Shown here: positions 53,187 through 61,437 of the stretch, piece by piece
Layout of the letters: each line of letters starts with the position of its first letter
Position numbering within the stretch: the first letter of the stretch is position 1
Source: Butyricimonas sp. Marseille-P3923
Lineage (GTDB): Bacteria > Bacteroidota > Bacteroidia > Bacteroidales > Marinifilaceae
Direction of reading: 5' to 3'
Assembly: GCF_900184685.1 (NCBI RefSeq)
Contig: NZ_FXXL01000003.1
Coordinates: 186,001-250,000, forward strand
DNA: 64,000 nt
Translations under genes and position numbers: made by a program
The notes under the pieces: model-generated
The model's input: the letters and a program-made list of their open reading frames with translations, nothing else
Database searches by the model: none
What the model was told of the DNA's origin: nothing

Positions 53187-54477
53187 AGCTGTCCATTAAT
53201 GCTTTATATTTATTCATGACGCGTTTGCGACGGTCGTTCTCGGTTTTATTCATAGCGAATCCCATGTACTTGCAGGCGTGGTCGTTCTTCAAGATACAGA
53301 TGCACATCCTTTTGAACGTGGGAAGTTCTTTGAACTCGGGGATATTCACGTCATCTTGATATTCCATGCGCACGGGTTTCTTGTCGGTCTTGTAATTCGT
53401 GCTTTCAGCGACCGTGATGGGGATACCCATCCGACGTAATTTGGCGATGGTTTCTTCTGCAAGGCATCCTCCCTTCTTGCGCCAGAATTCCATGCTCGTG
53501 GAGAGTTTGTTCAAGTAATTCTGGCGGGTTTCTTCCGGCAGGGTACAGAGCAGGAATTTCATGTATTCAGCCCATGTCATGCCTTCGGGGAGGGTGATGG
53601 ATTGCCATCCCATGGCGGTGGTGCCGCCATATATGCCGGTGAAATTCACCCCGTTCACGCGGCTGACCATTTTACCCCACGTGTCGGGATCGATTGCCCG
53701 GTAGAGTTTCAAGCTGGGTAATGCCTGCGAGATGAACGGGCTTGCCACGCGCTGGCGTTCGAGCGGAACCCCGGCTTGGTAGTATAAGTCGTAAAGGTGG
53801 TTGTAGTCCCAGCCGTGCTTGCCGTTCGCCGTCCATATATCTGTGGTTTGCCAGTCGAATATGGGGTAAGCATTGTAAATGCCTTTGCTAATCCGGTGAG
53901 TCCATTTCAAGTGCTTGTAACTGTGGTAATTTCTGGCTCCATGTATTGCCTGCCAGCGATGGTAGCTTTCCTGCGTGCGGATACCGATCAGACAGCAAAC
54001 GCGCTCGACTCCTTTTTGTCGATATATCCATTCCGCGAATTTGTTCTGGTAGTCATAGTCCCACATGTCTTCTGTGTAGAAATCAAAGTCTTCTTTCCGG
54101 TAACAGTCTTGTGGCATTTCCCTCACCCAAAGGTGTCGTAAATCATCTTCCCACGGGCGCCAGAAACGCTGGTGCATGGAGGTACAGGTGGATACCTTGA
54201 AGGGAATACATACCCGGTAAACTTCCAGTAAATCGGGATTGTCAGCTAAAGCTCGGTCCACGTAACGAATGGTTTCTTGGTATTGTACCTCGTAGTCCAT
54301 GTGAAACACCCCGAGTTTTCGCTTCAACCTGTGTTGACGGATATAATCGATACACAGGTTTAATAGAACTCCGCTATCCTTCCCACCGGAGAAGGAAACG
54401 TAGACATAATCGAAGTCGGAGAATATCCGCTCCAATCGTGCCTGTACAGCGTCATATACACTTCTGGCTTTTCTCAT
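53173..54477 (-). CDS. IbrA-like PAPS-reductase-family protein (DUF3440)
   Basis: A PAPS reductase/ATP-pyrophosphatase-fold protein with the nucleotide-binding loop VSFSGGKDSGVL near residue 30 of the 434-aa product, followed by the long DUF3440 part. It is related to IbrA of E. coli and to sulfurtransferase-type nucleotide enzymes such as DndC, but no Dnd genes are present. ATG 54477 overlaps the upstream TGA (ATGA), showing coupling; longer frames start inside that upstream gene. It may modify DNA, RNA or a regulator, which is unknown. Confidence 0.88.
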   Translation of the reverse strand: MRKARSVYDAVQARLERIFSDFDYVYVSFSGGKDSGVLLNLCIDYIRQHRLKRKLGVFHMDYEVQYQETIRYVDRALADNPDLLEVYRVCIPFKVSTCTSMHQRFWRPWEDDLRHLWVREMPQDCYRKEDFDFYTEDMWDYDYQNKFAEWIYRQKGVERVCCLIGIRTQESYHRWQAIHGARNYHSYKHLKWTHRISKGIYNAYPIFDWQTTDIWTANGKHGWDYNHLYDLYYQAGVPLERQRVASPFISQALPSLKLYRAIDPDTWGKMVSRVNGVNFTGIYGGTTAMGWQSITLPEGMTWAEYMKFLLCTLPEETRQNYLNKLSTSMEFWRKKGGCLAEETIAKLRRMGIPITVAESTNYKTDKKPVRMEYQDDVNIPEFKELPTFKRMCICILKNDHACKYMGFAMNKTENDRRKRVMNKYKALMDSYGKL

Positions 54478-54869
54478 TTCGGTTCGTGTATCATCTTTAC
54501 ATACAGTTTCCATTCTTTCTTGACGGTAAAGCCACACGCGCGGAATGTATCCGCGTGGGGAGTGTGGGAAATCACGTACAAGGGTTTTTCCCCGGAAAAT
54601 TCGTCGATCGCTTTCCGGGCAAACATGGATAACAGCGTGGTATTTTCACCGGACACGTAATAGTTGTCGATGCATACGCACGAGTCTTTCACTTCGACGG
54701 GCATAAAGCCGCATACTTTTTCCTCTTCCAATGCCACGAACCACACGTGGTGGTTGGAGGTTTTGAAAGGATAATTGTTGTTCTGGCGGAGCACGGGAGG
54801 GCTCATCACCAGTGGAGCCACGAGTTGATACAACCGGGTTGACGTTCCATGTAATTTTTCTATATTCAT
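54474..54869 (-). CDS. GNAT-like protein coupled to IbrA/IbrB pair
   Basis: A 131-residue protein resembling a small GNAT acetyltransferase, with beta-strand rich core (VWFVALEEEKVCGFMPVEV, VCIDNYYVSG) and a C-terminal HADTFRACGFTVKKEWKLY typical of GNAT ends. Assignment is from pattern only. ATG 54869 is used (the frame is open 13 codons higher). It ends within the start codon of the IbrA-like gene (ATGA), so the three genes form a coupled operon. Confidence 0.65.
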   Translation of the reverse strand: MNIEKLHGTSTRLYQLVAPLVMSPPVLRQNNNYPFKTSNHHVWFVALEEEKVCGFMPVEVKDSCVCIDNYYVSGENTTLLSMFARKAIDEFSGEKPLYVISHTPHADTFRACGFTVKKEWKLYVKMIHEPK

Positions 54870-55213
54870 TGCCGAACTCTTTCTGGCAAATTTAATAAAG
54901 ATTGGCAATGATTCAAAATGATGGTAAAAAAACCTTTCAATGAAATATTTACCGGGTATTTGGCGAGTGCCGGAGAGGTCTGGAGGTGTGCAGTATTCTT
55001 TTTTGAAAGTGAGATTGACTTCTTTTAGGCTGTGCGGCTATGTGTTCGTTTGTTTTCAATGTGAAATAATCGTGTCCGTTTCCGGCGTAAATTTGTTCAT
55101 TTTGATAGGGTGTGAAATACCCCGTATTTTTATATCCATGCTCCATAATATTCGTAGAAATAAAATTCACCGACAGTGAATGATGCCTGTGGTTTTCCAA
55201 GTCGCGTGATAAA

Positions 55214-55255
55214 AAATAAACCGGGAAGTTATTGTGTTGTGCAATAAACTTCCCG
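55214..55255 (-). terminator. Second terminator-like hairpin on minus strand
   Basis: On the minus strand CGGGAAGTTTATTG and CAATAACTTCCCG pair (13 bp with one bulge), followed by GTTTATTTTTTATC. It lies about 40 nt past the first terminator at 55285-55319, giving a tandem pair. Confidence 0.55.
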
Positions 55256-55284
55256 ATCGGTGTATAGTTCAAATTAAAGTATCC

Positions 55285-55319
55285 TTAAAAATGGTGGAAG
55301 ACCCTAGCAATCTTCCACC
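55285..55319 (-). terminator. Intrinsic terminator ending candidate RNA
   Basis: On the minus strand GGTGGAAGA (55319-55311), a 9-nt loop and TCTTCCACC (55301-55293), followed by ATTTTTAA. No ORF on that strand leads into it. Confidence 0.7.
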
Positions 55320-55485
55320 GTACTCTCTGTCTTTGCTTTACACCAACTCAGCATCACGCCGATTTTTGAAAATTCTAGTTTGTCTGAAAGTGGATATTCA
55401 TTTCACTTCATGCTTTTAACAGTTTGAGTCAAAACTATGACATATCCCGAAAGTAACGGGAATAAGCGGCAATTTCCGTGTAAAG
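55286..55485 (-). ncRNA. Candidate structured non-coding RNA (~200 nt)
   Basis: Read on the minus strand, a possible promoter (TTTG at 55516-55513, 19 bp, TACATTG at 55493-55487) is followed by CTTTACAC (55485-55478), which pairs with GTGTAAAG (55343-55336). GCCG and CGGC extend this closing helix. Inside are hairpins TCCCG/CGGGA, AGTTT/AAACT and AAGTG/CACTT, and the transcript would end at the terminator 55285-55319. No ORF explains it. Size is compatible with 6S-class RNAs, but the multi-branch shape is not the usual 6S rod; I cannot assign a family. Confidence 0.45.
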
Positions 55486-55760
55486 TCAATGTAACAAAGA
55501 ACGCCCTTTTGACAAAATAGTGTCAATATTGGATAACAAAGAAACAAATAATTTTTGTTATTCGCAACAATAAGCATATAAAATTGTCAATATTCGGCAT
55601 TTTTTTTTAGTGAGGGGTATTGTTTATCTTAACGTGTAATTGTTGTGCTTGATGGTTTTGTGTTTGATATATAGTTGCTTGTGTGAAATTGGAAGTGTTC
55701 GTTTTGTTACACGAATGTATTTGATAAAATTAAGAATTTTCCTTGAATAGATTAGTGTAA

Positions 55761-55970
55761 TATTGGAATATTGTATTTGTTTTTTGTATTGCCTATTTGA
55801 CTGAACGGTTGAATCTCGAAAATTATCAACATGTGAAGGTGCGGTATGAGCGTTATTTCGCTCGGGAGGACGATAATCTATCCATAATCCAGAATAATAC
55901 CGTCTGGTATGCCTTGTCTTGTTCGGACATGAGTGCGTTTATTTTTAAGTCTGTTTTTCTTATACGTTAA
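55761..55970 (+). pseudogene. Possible gene remnant (69 open codons, no ATG start)
   Basis: An open frame after a TAA at 55758-55760 runs to TAA 55968-55970 with host-like codon use in its second half (contains LENYQHVKVRYERYFARED). There is no convincing start (TTG at best) and no recognised family. It overlaps the galM stop. It could be the tail of a decayed gene or chance. Confidence 0.25.
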
Positions 55971-56946
55971 AGCAGTTGAACGAGTAAACCGTTTTATGAC
56001 GATACACCTCGCCCGGCTTGAGTAATGTCGCGGGGAACGAGGGATGATGAGGACTGTCGGGGAACATTTGTGTTTCTAGGGCAATGCCCGAATAAGCCCC
56101 GTAATGTTTACCGTTTTTACCGTTTGGTACGTTGATGTGTTTGCCGGTATATACTTGCAGTCCGGGGTAGTCGGATAGAATGGTGAGCGTGATCCCGTTT
56201 TTCGGGTGGGACAATTCAGCCATGAGTTGCGGAACCCCTAGATCCCCGTACACGTAGCAATCGTCCAACCCGTCTTCCTGTAAGGCAAGGAAAAGCGGTT
56301 TGTTGAAATTGAAAGCGTACTTGTTTTCTGCAGGGAGGATATTGCCCGTGGGAATCAAGTCGGGAGTTGTTTCGAGATAACGTTGGGAATACAGGCGTAA
56401 CTCGTGGTTTCCGATATTCTCGTCATCCGGTTTGAGGTTGAAGTAAGGGTGTTGCGTGAGGTTCACGTGAGTGGCTTTATCGCAGGTCGCCTCGTGAATG
56501 ACCCGAAACACGTTTTGTTCTATCGAGTACCGTACGGTGACATCCAATGTCCCGGGGAAACCTCCCTCTCCGTCTTGATCGGTAAGGCGAAGGAGCAAGT
56601 GTTCGTCATCCGGTTGCTCGACATTCCAAATTCGCTTGTCAAATCCTGCCGAACCGCTATGCAGGCAATTCCCGTTGTCGTTTTTATCTAAAGAGAATGT
56701 TTGCCCGTTTATTTCAAAAGCGGCATCTTTTATCCGGTTACCATAGCGTCCGATAAGTGCGCCGAAATACGGGTAATTATTCAGGTATGCGGGCTCGGCG
56801 TATTGTTCGACAGTATCGAACCCGAGTACGACGTCCGTCTGCTTCCATTTGCAATCACGGACAAATAGATTTTTGATGATTCCACCGAGGTTACAGACAT
56901 GAATCTCAAGGCACTCGTTTTTCAAGATATATTCTTTCAGTTTCAT
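55960..56946 (-). CDS. galM: GalM, aldose 1-epimerase
   Basis: Interconverts alpha and beta anomers of galactose and other aldoses. The catalytic His lies in NLTQHPYFNL and the catalytic Glu in IALETQMFPDSPHH, with NRIKDAAFEINGQ near the N-terminus. Length 328 aa. It diverges from galK, so galactose supply, phosphorylation and anomer equilibration are encoded together. No signal peptide, so it is cytoplasmic. Confidence 0.94.
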   Translation of the reverse strand: MKLKEYILKNECLEIHVCNLGGIIKNLFVRDCKWKQTDVVLGFDTVEQYAEPAYLNNYPYFGALIGRYGNRIKDAAFEINGQTFSLDKNDNGNCLHSGSAGFDKRIWNVEQPDDEHLLLRLTDQDGEGGFPGTLDVTVRYSIEQNVFRVIHEATCDKATHVNLTQHPYFNLKPDDENIGNHELRLYSQRYLETTPDLIPTGNILPAENKYAFNFNKPLFLALQEDGLDDCYVYGDLGVPQLMAELSHPKNGITLTILSDYPGLQVYTGKHINVPNGKNGKHYGAYSGIALETQMFPDSPHHPSFPATLLKPGEVYRHKTVYSFNCFNV

Positions 56947-57116
56947 GGTTCGTGATTTTTATCGAGTCATAAAAGTAAGCAATAGACGACGATTTTCATT
57001 CATGTACCGTCAAAATTTTAAAGAAAATACTTTAACTTTGTAAACAATGGTCGTGCAAAAGCTGTCAAAGCTCTTGTTGCGTGTCATTTTAAACTCTAAA
57101 TTTTAAATTCTACACC

Positions 57117-58271
57117 ATGGATACAAGCGTGTTGGAACAGAGATTTCAAGAGATATACGGGGGAAAGGCGGAACATCTTTATTTTGCCCCCGGACGGGTG
57201 AATCTGATCGGAGAACATATTGATTATAACGGGGGACGGGTGTTCCCTTGTGCCTTGAGTTTCGGGACTTATTTATCGGTCGCCCGTCGGGGTGACCGTA
57301 AAAGCGGTTTTGCCAGTATGAATCTGCCGTATCAAGGCGTGTTGGATGAAAGTGCTTTCACGGGTAAACTGAACGAGTGGGTGAAATATCCCTTGGGCGT
57401 CATGAAAGAATTTGCGAACCGGGGATTCAACCCGTGGGGTTTCGATATATTGTATTTCGGGGATATTCCCGGTGGTGCGGGGCTATCTTCTTCCGCCTCG
57501 ATGGAGGTGGTGACGGCGTATATGCTGAATGATCTGCTAGGAGCGAATTTAGACACGGTCGAGCTGGTAAAAATGTCCCAGCACGCGGAAAACGATTTCG
57601 TGGGGATGAATTGCGGGATTATGGACCAGTTTGCCGTGGGAATGGGAAAGAAGGAACATGCCATTGCGCTGGATTGTGCCACCTTGGATTACGATTTGAT
57701 ACCCTTGAATATTAACGGTTACAAATTAGTGATCACCAACTCGAACAAGAATCACGATTTGGTGACTTCCAAATATAACGAACGGAGAAGCGAGTGCGAA
57801 CAAGCGTTGGCGGCTATCAACCGGGAGGTGAAAACCGCTCACCTTTGCGATCTCAGTCCCGTGGCATTCGAGAAACTGGCGTATCTTATGCCGAACGATA
57901 CGGTGTATAGAAGGGCTCGCCACGCCGTGACGGAAAACGAACGGGTAAACGAGGCGATCGAGGTGCTCCAAAAAGGTGATCTGACTCGCTTCGGGCAATT
58001 GATGAACGACTCGCATCGTTCGTTGAAAGAGGATTACGAGGTCACTGGCAGGGAGATGGATTTTTTGGCAGAAGAGGGGCAGAAACTGCCCGGTGTGTTG
58101 GGTTCCCGTATCACGGGCGGCGGTTTCGGCGGTTGCACGGTGAGCCTTGTGCAAGAGGATAACGTGCAGGATTTTATCGAGAGGCTTGCCGGGATTTACC
58201 ATGACAAGATCGGTTTGAATGCCGAGTTCTACGTGGCGGATATCGGCGACGGGGTGCGGAAAGTTTACTAA
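57117..58271 (+). CDS. galK: GalK, galactokinase
   Basis: Phosphorylates alpha-galactose with ATP. GHMP-kinase features are PGRVNLIGEHIDYNGG at the N-terminus, the ATP loop GGAGLSSSASMEV and the C-terminal GGGFGGCTVSL. Length 384 aa is standard. The ATG follows an AT-rich repeat with TAACTTTG upstream (57033-57040) as a possible promoter -7 element. A sugar transporter gene follows 25 bp later. Confidence 0.96.
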   Translation: MDTSVLEQRFQEIYGGKAEHLYFAPGRVNLIGEHIDYNGGRVFPCALSFGTYLSVARRGDRKSGFASMNLPYQGVLDESAFTGKLNEWVKYPLGVMKEFANRGFNPWGFDILYFGDIPGGAGLSSSASMEVVTAYMLNDLLGANLDTVELVKMSQHAENDFVGMNCGIMDQFAVGMGKKEHAIALDCATLDYDLIPLNINGYKLVITNSNKNHDLVTSKYNERRSECEQALAAINREVKTAHLCDLSPVAFEKLAYLMPNDTVYRRARHAVTENERVNEAIEVLQKGDLTRFGQLMNDSHRSLKEDYEVTGREMDFLAEEGQKLPGVLGSRITGGGFGGCTVSLVQEDNVQDFIERLAGIYHDKIGLNAEFYVADIGDGVRKVY

Positions 58272-58296
58272 AGTACAAACCTAAATAATTGGAAAG

Positions 58297-59922
58297 ATGT
58301 TGAACACGAATTTTGAATTCTGGGATTATCTCATTTTCGGGCTATATGCCGTTATGATTATTGCCGTGGGTTTGTGGGTTTCGAGGGGAAAGAAAGGCGT
58401 ACAAAAGACAACGGAGGATTATTTCCTCGCTAGTAAATCATTGCCGTGGTGGGCTATCGGGGCTTCTCTGATAGCGGCTAATATCTCTGCCGAGCAGTTT
58501 ATCGGGATGTCCGGTTCGGGCTTTGCCGTGGGGTTGGCTATTGCTTCCTACGAGTTTATGGCCGCCTTGACGTTGATTATCGTGGGTAAGTTTTTCCTGC
58601 CTGTTTTTATCAAGCAAGGGTTATACACCATCCCGGAGTTCGTGGAGAAGCGTTTTTCCAAGAATTTGAAAACGATACTTGCCGTTTTTTGGATTGCTTT
58701 GTTTGTTTTCGTCAACTTGACATCCGTGCTTTTTCTCGGGGCAAAAGCGATAGACACGATTATTGGTACGGGCAACGGGGACTTGTTTATCCCTTCCATC
58801 GTGTGCCTTGCTTTCGTGGCGGCCGCTTATTCCATATACGGGGGACTGTCGGCAGTGGCTTGGACGGATGTGATTCAAGTCGCTTTATTGATTATCGGCG
58901 GTGTGATTACAACTTTGATAGCCTTGGATAACGTGTTGCCCGGCGGCGGAGTGGTGGAAGGCTTCAAGCACGTGGTGGATACGGCAGAGGACAAGTTTCA
59001 CATGATTATTTCCAAGGATAACCCGGAATTTAAGAACTTGCCCGGAATCGCCGTTCTGGTAGGAGGTCTGTGGGTAGCGAATTTGTATTACTGGGGGTTC
59101 AATCAATATATCATCCAGCGTACACTGGCGGCGAAATCATTAAAGGAAGCCCAGAGGGGAATAGCTTTCGCGGCATTCTTGAAATTGATCGTTCCGTTGA
59201 TAGTGGTTATTCCGGGCATCGTGGCTTTCGTGATGTACACGGAGACAAAAGATCCCTCGGTAACGGTGATGTTCGAGATGACGGGTGGTAATGACAAGGC
59301 TTACCCGTGGCTGATCGGAACTTTCGTTCCCACGGGATTAAAAGGATTGGTTCTCGCGGCTTTGGCGGCGGCGATCGTGTCTTCGTTGGCTTCCATGTTA
59401 AATTCCACGTCTACCATTTTCACGATGGATATTTATAAACCTTACATAAATCACGGTGCTTCTCACGAGAAGTTGGTAAACGTGGGACGGTTAACTGCTG
59501 CCGCGGCTTTGATTATAGCCGGTTTTATCGCTCCTTTGATGGCGAATTTCGATCAGATGTTTGTGTATATTCAAGAGTACACGGGATTGGTGAGCCCCGG
59601 TATTCTGGCAGTGTTCCTGATGGGATTGTTCTGGAAGAAAACGACCAACCGGGGAGCCATTATCGGGGTGCTGGTTTCTATCCCGGTAGCGTTGTTGCTG
59701 AAATTTTTGCCGATACAAATGCCATTCCTCGATCAGATGATGTACACCTTCCTGTTGACGATGGTAACAATCGGTATGGTTAGTCTGGCAACCTGTGAAA
59801 CCGACGATGACCCGAAAGGCTTGGTGTTGACTTCCGAGTTATTCAAAACAGATAAAGTATTTAATATCTGTGCCTATATTATCTGTATTCTTTTGGCGGT
59901 GATATATACGTTGTGCTGGTAG
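58297..59922 (+). CDS. Sodium/sugar (galactose-type) symporter, SSS family
   Basis: A solute:sodium symporter of 541 aa with about 14 membrane helices. Signatures include LIAANISAEQFIGMSG and AAAIVSSLASMLNSTSTIFTMD, the latter typical of SGLT-like sugar carriers. Its place immediately after galK and opposite galM suggests galactose or glucose import. The substrate is an inference from context. A strong terminator follows. Confidence 0.92.
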   Translation: MLNTNFEFWDYLIFGLYAVMIIAVGLWVSRGKKGVQKTTEDYFLASKSLPWWAIGASLIAANISAEQFIGMSGSGFAVGLAIASYEFMAALTLIIVGKFFLPVFIKQGLYTIPEFVEKRFSKNLKTILAVFWIALFVFVNLTSVLFLGAKAIDTIIGTGNGDLFIPSIVCLAFVAAAYSIYGGLSAVAWTDVIQVALLIIGGVITTLIALDNVLPGGGVVEGFKHVVDTAEDKFHMIISKDNPEFKNLPGIAVLVGGLWVANLYYWGFNQYIIQRTLAAKSLKEAQRGIAFAAFLKLIVPLIVVIPGIVAFVMYTETKDPSVTVMFEMTGGNDKAYPWLIGTFVPTGLKGLVLAALAAAIVSSLASMLNSTSTIFTMDIYKPYINHGASHEKLVNVGRLTAAAALIIAGFIAPLMANFDQMFVYIQEYTGLVSPGILAVFLMGLFWKKTTNRGAIIGVLVSIPVALLLKFLPIQMPFLDQMMYTFLLTMVTIGMVSLATCETDDDPKGLVLTSELFKTDKVFNICAYIICILLAVIYTLCW

Positions 59923-59932
59923 GAGAGAATTA

Positions 59933-59960
59933 AAAAGCCCCGCCGGAGCGGGGCTTTGTT
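59933..59960. terminator. Terminator after symporter gene
   Basis: AAAAAGCCCCGC-CGGA-GCGGGGCTTTGTTTTT, a 7-bp GC stem with flanking A and T runs, able to stop both the symporter transcript and the convergent oxidoreductase operon. Confidence 0.85.
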
Positions 59961-59961
59961 T

Positions 59962-60513
59962 TTATAGTTGGTTTACAACTTCAACGTTGTCCATTCCCAT
60001 TTGAATAGCCTCGATGTTCATCGGGATCATCTTGTGGTGACGGGCGGGCAATGATTTTGCTAACCCTTTTTCCACGTTATCCAATTTCACGATCGGTTTT
60101 ACTTTCAAGAAGCCACCGAGAACGATCATGTTGAATACTTTCGGGTTACCTTTTTCAGCCGCGATGGCTGTTCCCTCGATTTTGTAGATGTTGATATCTT
60201 TTCTCGTGGGATTGTGGGTAATACCGTTCGGGTCGTAGATCAAGACACCACCGGGTTTTACCATGCTCTCAAACTTATCCATTGATTGTTGGTTAAGAAT
60301 GATGGCAGTATCATATTTGGTTAAGATCGGGGAGCTGATGCGCTCGTCACTCAGGATGACGGTTACGTTGGCAGTACCACCGCGCATTTCAGGACCGTAA
60401 GACGGCATCCATGCCACCTCTTGATCTTGCATAATTCCGGAGTAAGCGAGAATTTTTCCCATGGAAAGAACTCCTTGCCCACCGAATCCTGCTATAATGA
60501 TTTCTTCTGTCAT
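59962..60513 (-). CDS. 2-oxoacid:ferredoxin oxidoreductase gamma subunit
   Basis: The gamma subunit of a pyruvate/2-oxoglutarate/branched-chain 2-oxoacid:ferredoxin oxidoreductase, with GFGGQGVLSMGKILAY at the N-terminus. ATG 60513 (183 aa) is selected because the family motif starts there; upstream codons are an AT repeat that extends the frame artificially. It is the last gene of a four-gene operon (ferredoxin, alpha, beta, gamma), after a 150-bp repeat-rich gap. Confidence 0.92.
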   Translation of the reverse strand: MTEEIIIAGFGGQGVLSMGKILAYSGIMQDQEVAWMPSYGPEMRGGTANVTVILSDERISSPILTKYDTAIILNQQSMDKFESMVKPGGVLIYDPNGITHNPTRKDINIYKIEGTAIAAEKGNPKVFNMIVLGGFLKVKPIVKLDNVEKGLAKSLPARHHKMIPMNIEAIQMGMDNVEVVNQL

Positions 60514-60520
60514 AATTAGT

Positions 60521-60672
60521 AAATTGAAAATTGAAAATTGAAAATTGAAAATGATGATTGACAATCTTCAAGTTTCTTGTTATTGTTTTAATTCGTCTAA
60601 TTTGTAAACTGCGATTGAAAATTGAAAGTTGAAGGATATTCATTTTCAATTTTCAATTCTGCATTTTCAATT
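60521..60672. repeat. Heptad AT repeats (type A), two blocks
   Basis: AATTGAAAATTGAAAATTG arrays (60521-60555) and a second block (60612-60672) in both orientations, between the gamma and beta subunit genes. The two orientations can form a hairpin. Confidence 0.8.
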
Positions 60673-61434
60673 ATCTTTGATGTCTCCTAACTGGTATTTC
60701 GGGAACATGTTGTCAACCATCCACTTGTTGGCGTCAACCGGGGTCATTTTCCAACCGGAGTTACAAGTACCGACGATTTCCACGAAAGAAGTACCTTTTT
60801 CTTTCCGGGTATTCTCGAATGCTTTGCGGATAGCGGCTTTTGCTTTGCGCACGTTAGCCGGGGTATGTACCGACTGACGGGTTACATAGCAAGTTCCGTC
60901 CAATTGAGCGAGTAATTCGGTCAATTTCATCGGGAATCCGTTCAACTTGGCGTCACGTCCGTAAGGAGTGGTAGCGGTAACCTGTCCCAAAAGGGTGGTC
61001 GGTGCCATTTGTCCCCCGGTCATACCGTAGATAGCGTTGTTGATAAAGATCACCACGATGTTTTCACCACGGTTGCAAGCGTGCATGATTTCCCCGCATC
61101 CGATAGATGCCAAGTCACCGTCACCTTGGTACGTGAACACGTAACGATCCGGGTGAACGCGGCTGATTCCGGTAGCAACGGCAGGTGCGCGACCGTGGGC
61201 TGCTTCCGCCCAGTCAATGTCCAAATAATTGTAAGCGAGTACGGAACATCCTACCGGAGATACACCGATGGTCTTGTCCTGAATACCCATTTCTTCGATC
61301 ACTTCCGCCAAGATTTTGTGAACCACGCCATGGGAACATCCCGGGCAGTAGTGCATCACGTTGTCGGTAAGCACGGGAGTTTTCTTGTAAACAATATTCT
61401 CCTCTTTTATTATATCTTTTAATTCTACTGACAT
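60667..61434 (-). CDS. 2-oxoacid:ferredoxin oxidoreductase beta subunit
   Basis: The thiamine-diphosphate-binding subunit: the GDG motif in YQGDGDLASIGCGE, followed by FINNAIYGMTGGQMAP. The C-x-x-C-type start region MHYCPGCSHG is also typical. Length 255 aa. It begins 3 bp after the alpha subunit stop. Substrate class (2-oxoglutarate or branched-chain) cannot be separated by sequence reading; the VorB-like alpha suggests branched-chain or 2-oxoglutarate. Confidence 0.92.
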   Translation of the reverse strand: MSVELKDIIKEENIVYKKTPVLTDNVMHYCPGCSHGVVHKILAEVIEEMGIQDKTIGVSPVGCSVLAYNYLDIDWAEAAHGRAPAVATGISRVHPDRYVFTYQGDGDLASIGCGEIMHACNRGENIVVIFINNAIYGMTGGQMAPTTLLGQVTATTPYGRDAKLNGFPMKLTELLAQLDGTCYVTRQSVHTPANVRKAKAAIRKAFENTRKEKGTSFVEIVGTCNSGWKMTPVDANKWMVDNMFPKYQLGDIKDN

Positions 61435-61437
61435 AGC

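Larger units (their letters stand above)
54870..55959. other. 1.1-kb gap with candidate structured RNA
   Basis: No convincing gene. From left: A/T-rich sequence (54870-55200), a hairpin with T-rich flank (55222-55255), a second terminator-like hairpin (55285-55319), a candidate structured RNA (55286-55485), A/T-rich sequence (55520-55760) and a 69-codon open frame that may be a gene remnant (55761-55970). Confidence 0.6.

Noticed and set aside
53173-54477. Dnd phosphorothioation system based on the PAPS-reductase-like gene
   Set aside because: No dndB, dndD or dndE nearby; the partner gene order fits IbrA-IbrB instead.
54940-55419. Short plus-strand ORFs of 61-79 codons in the 54.9-55.4 kb gap
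   Set aside because: Composition and codon use do not look coding; they lie over hairpins and the RNA candidate.
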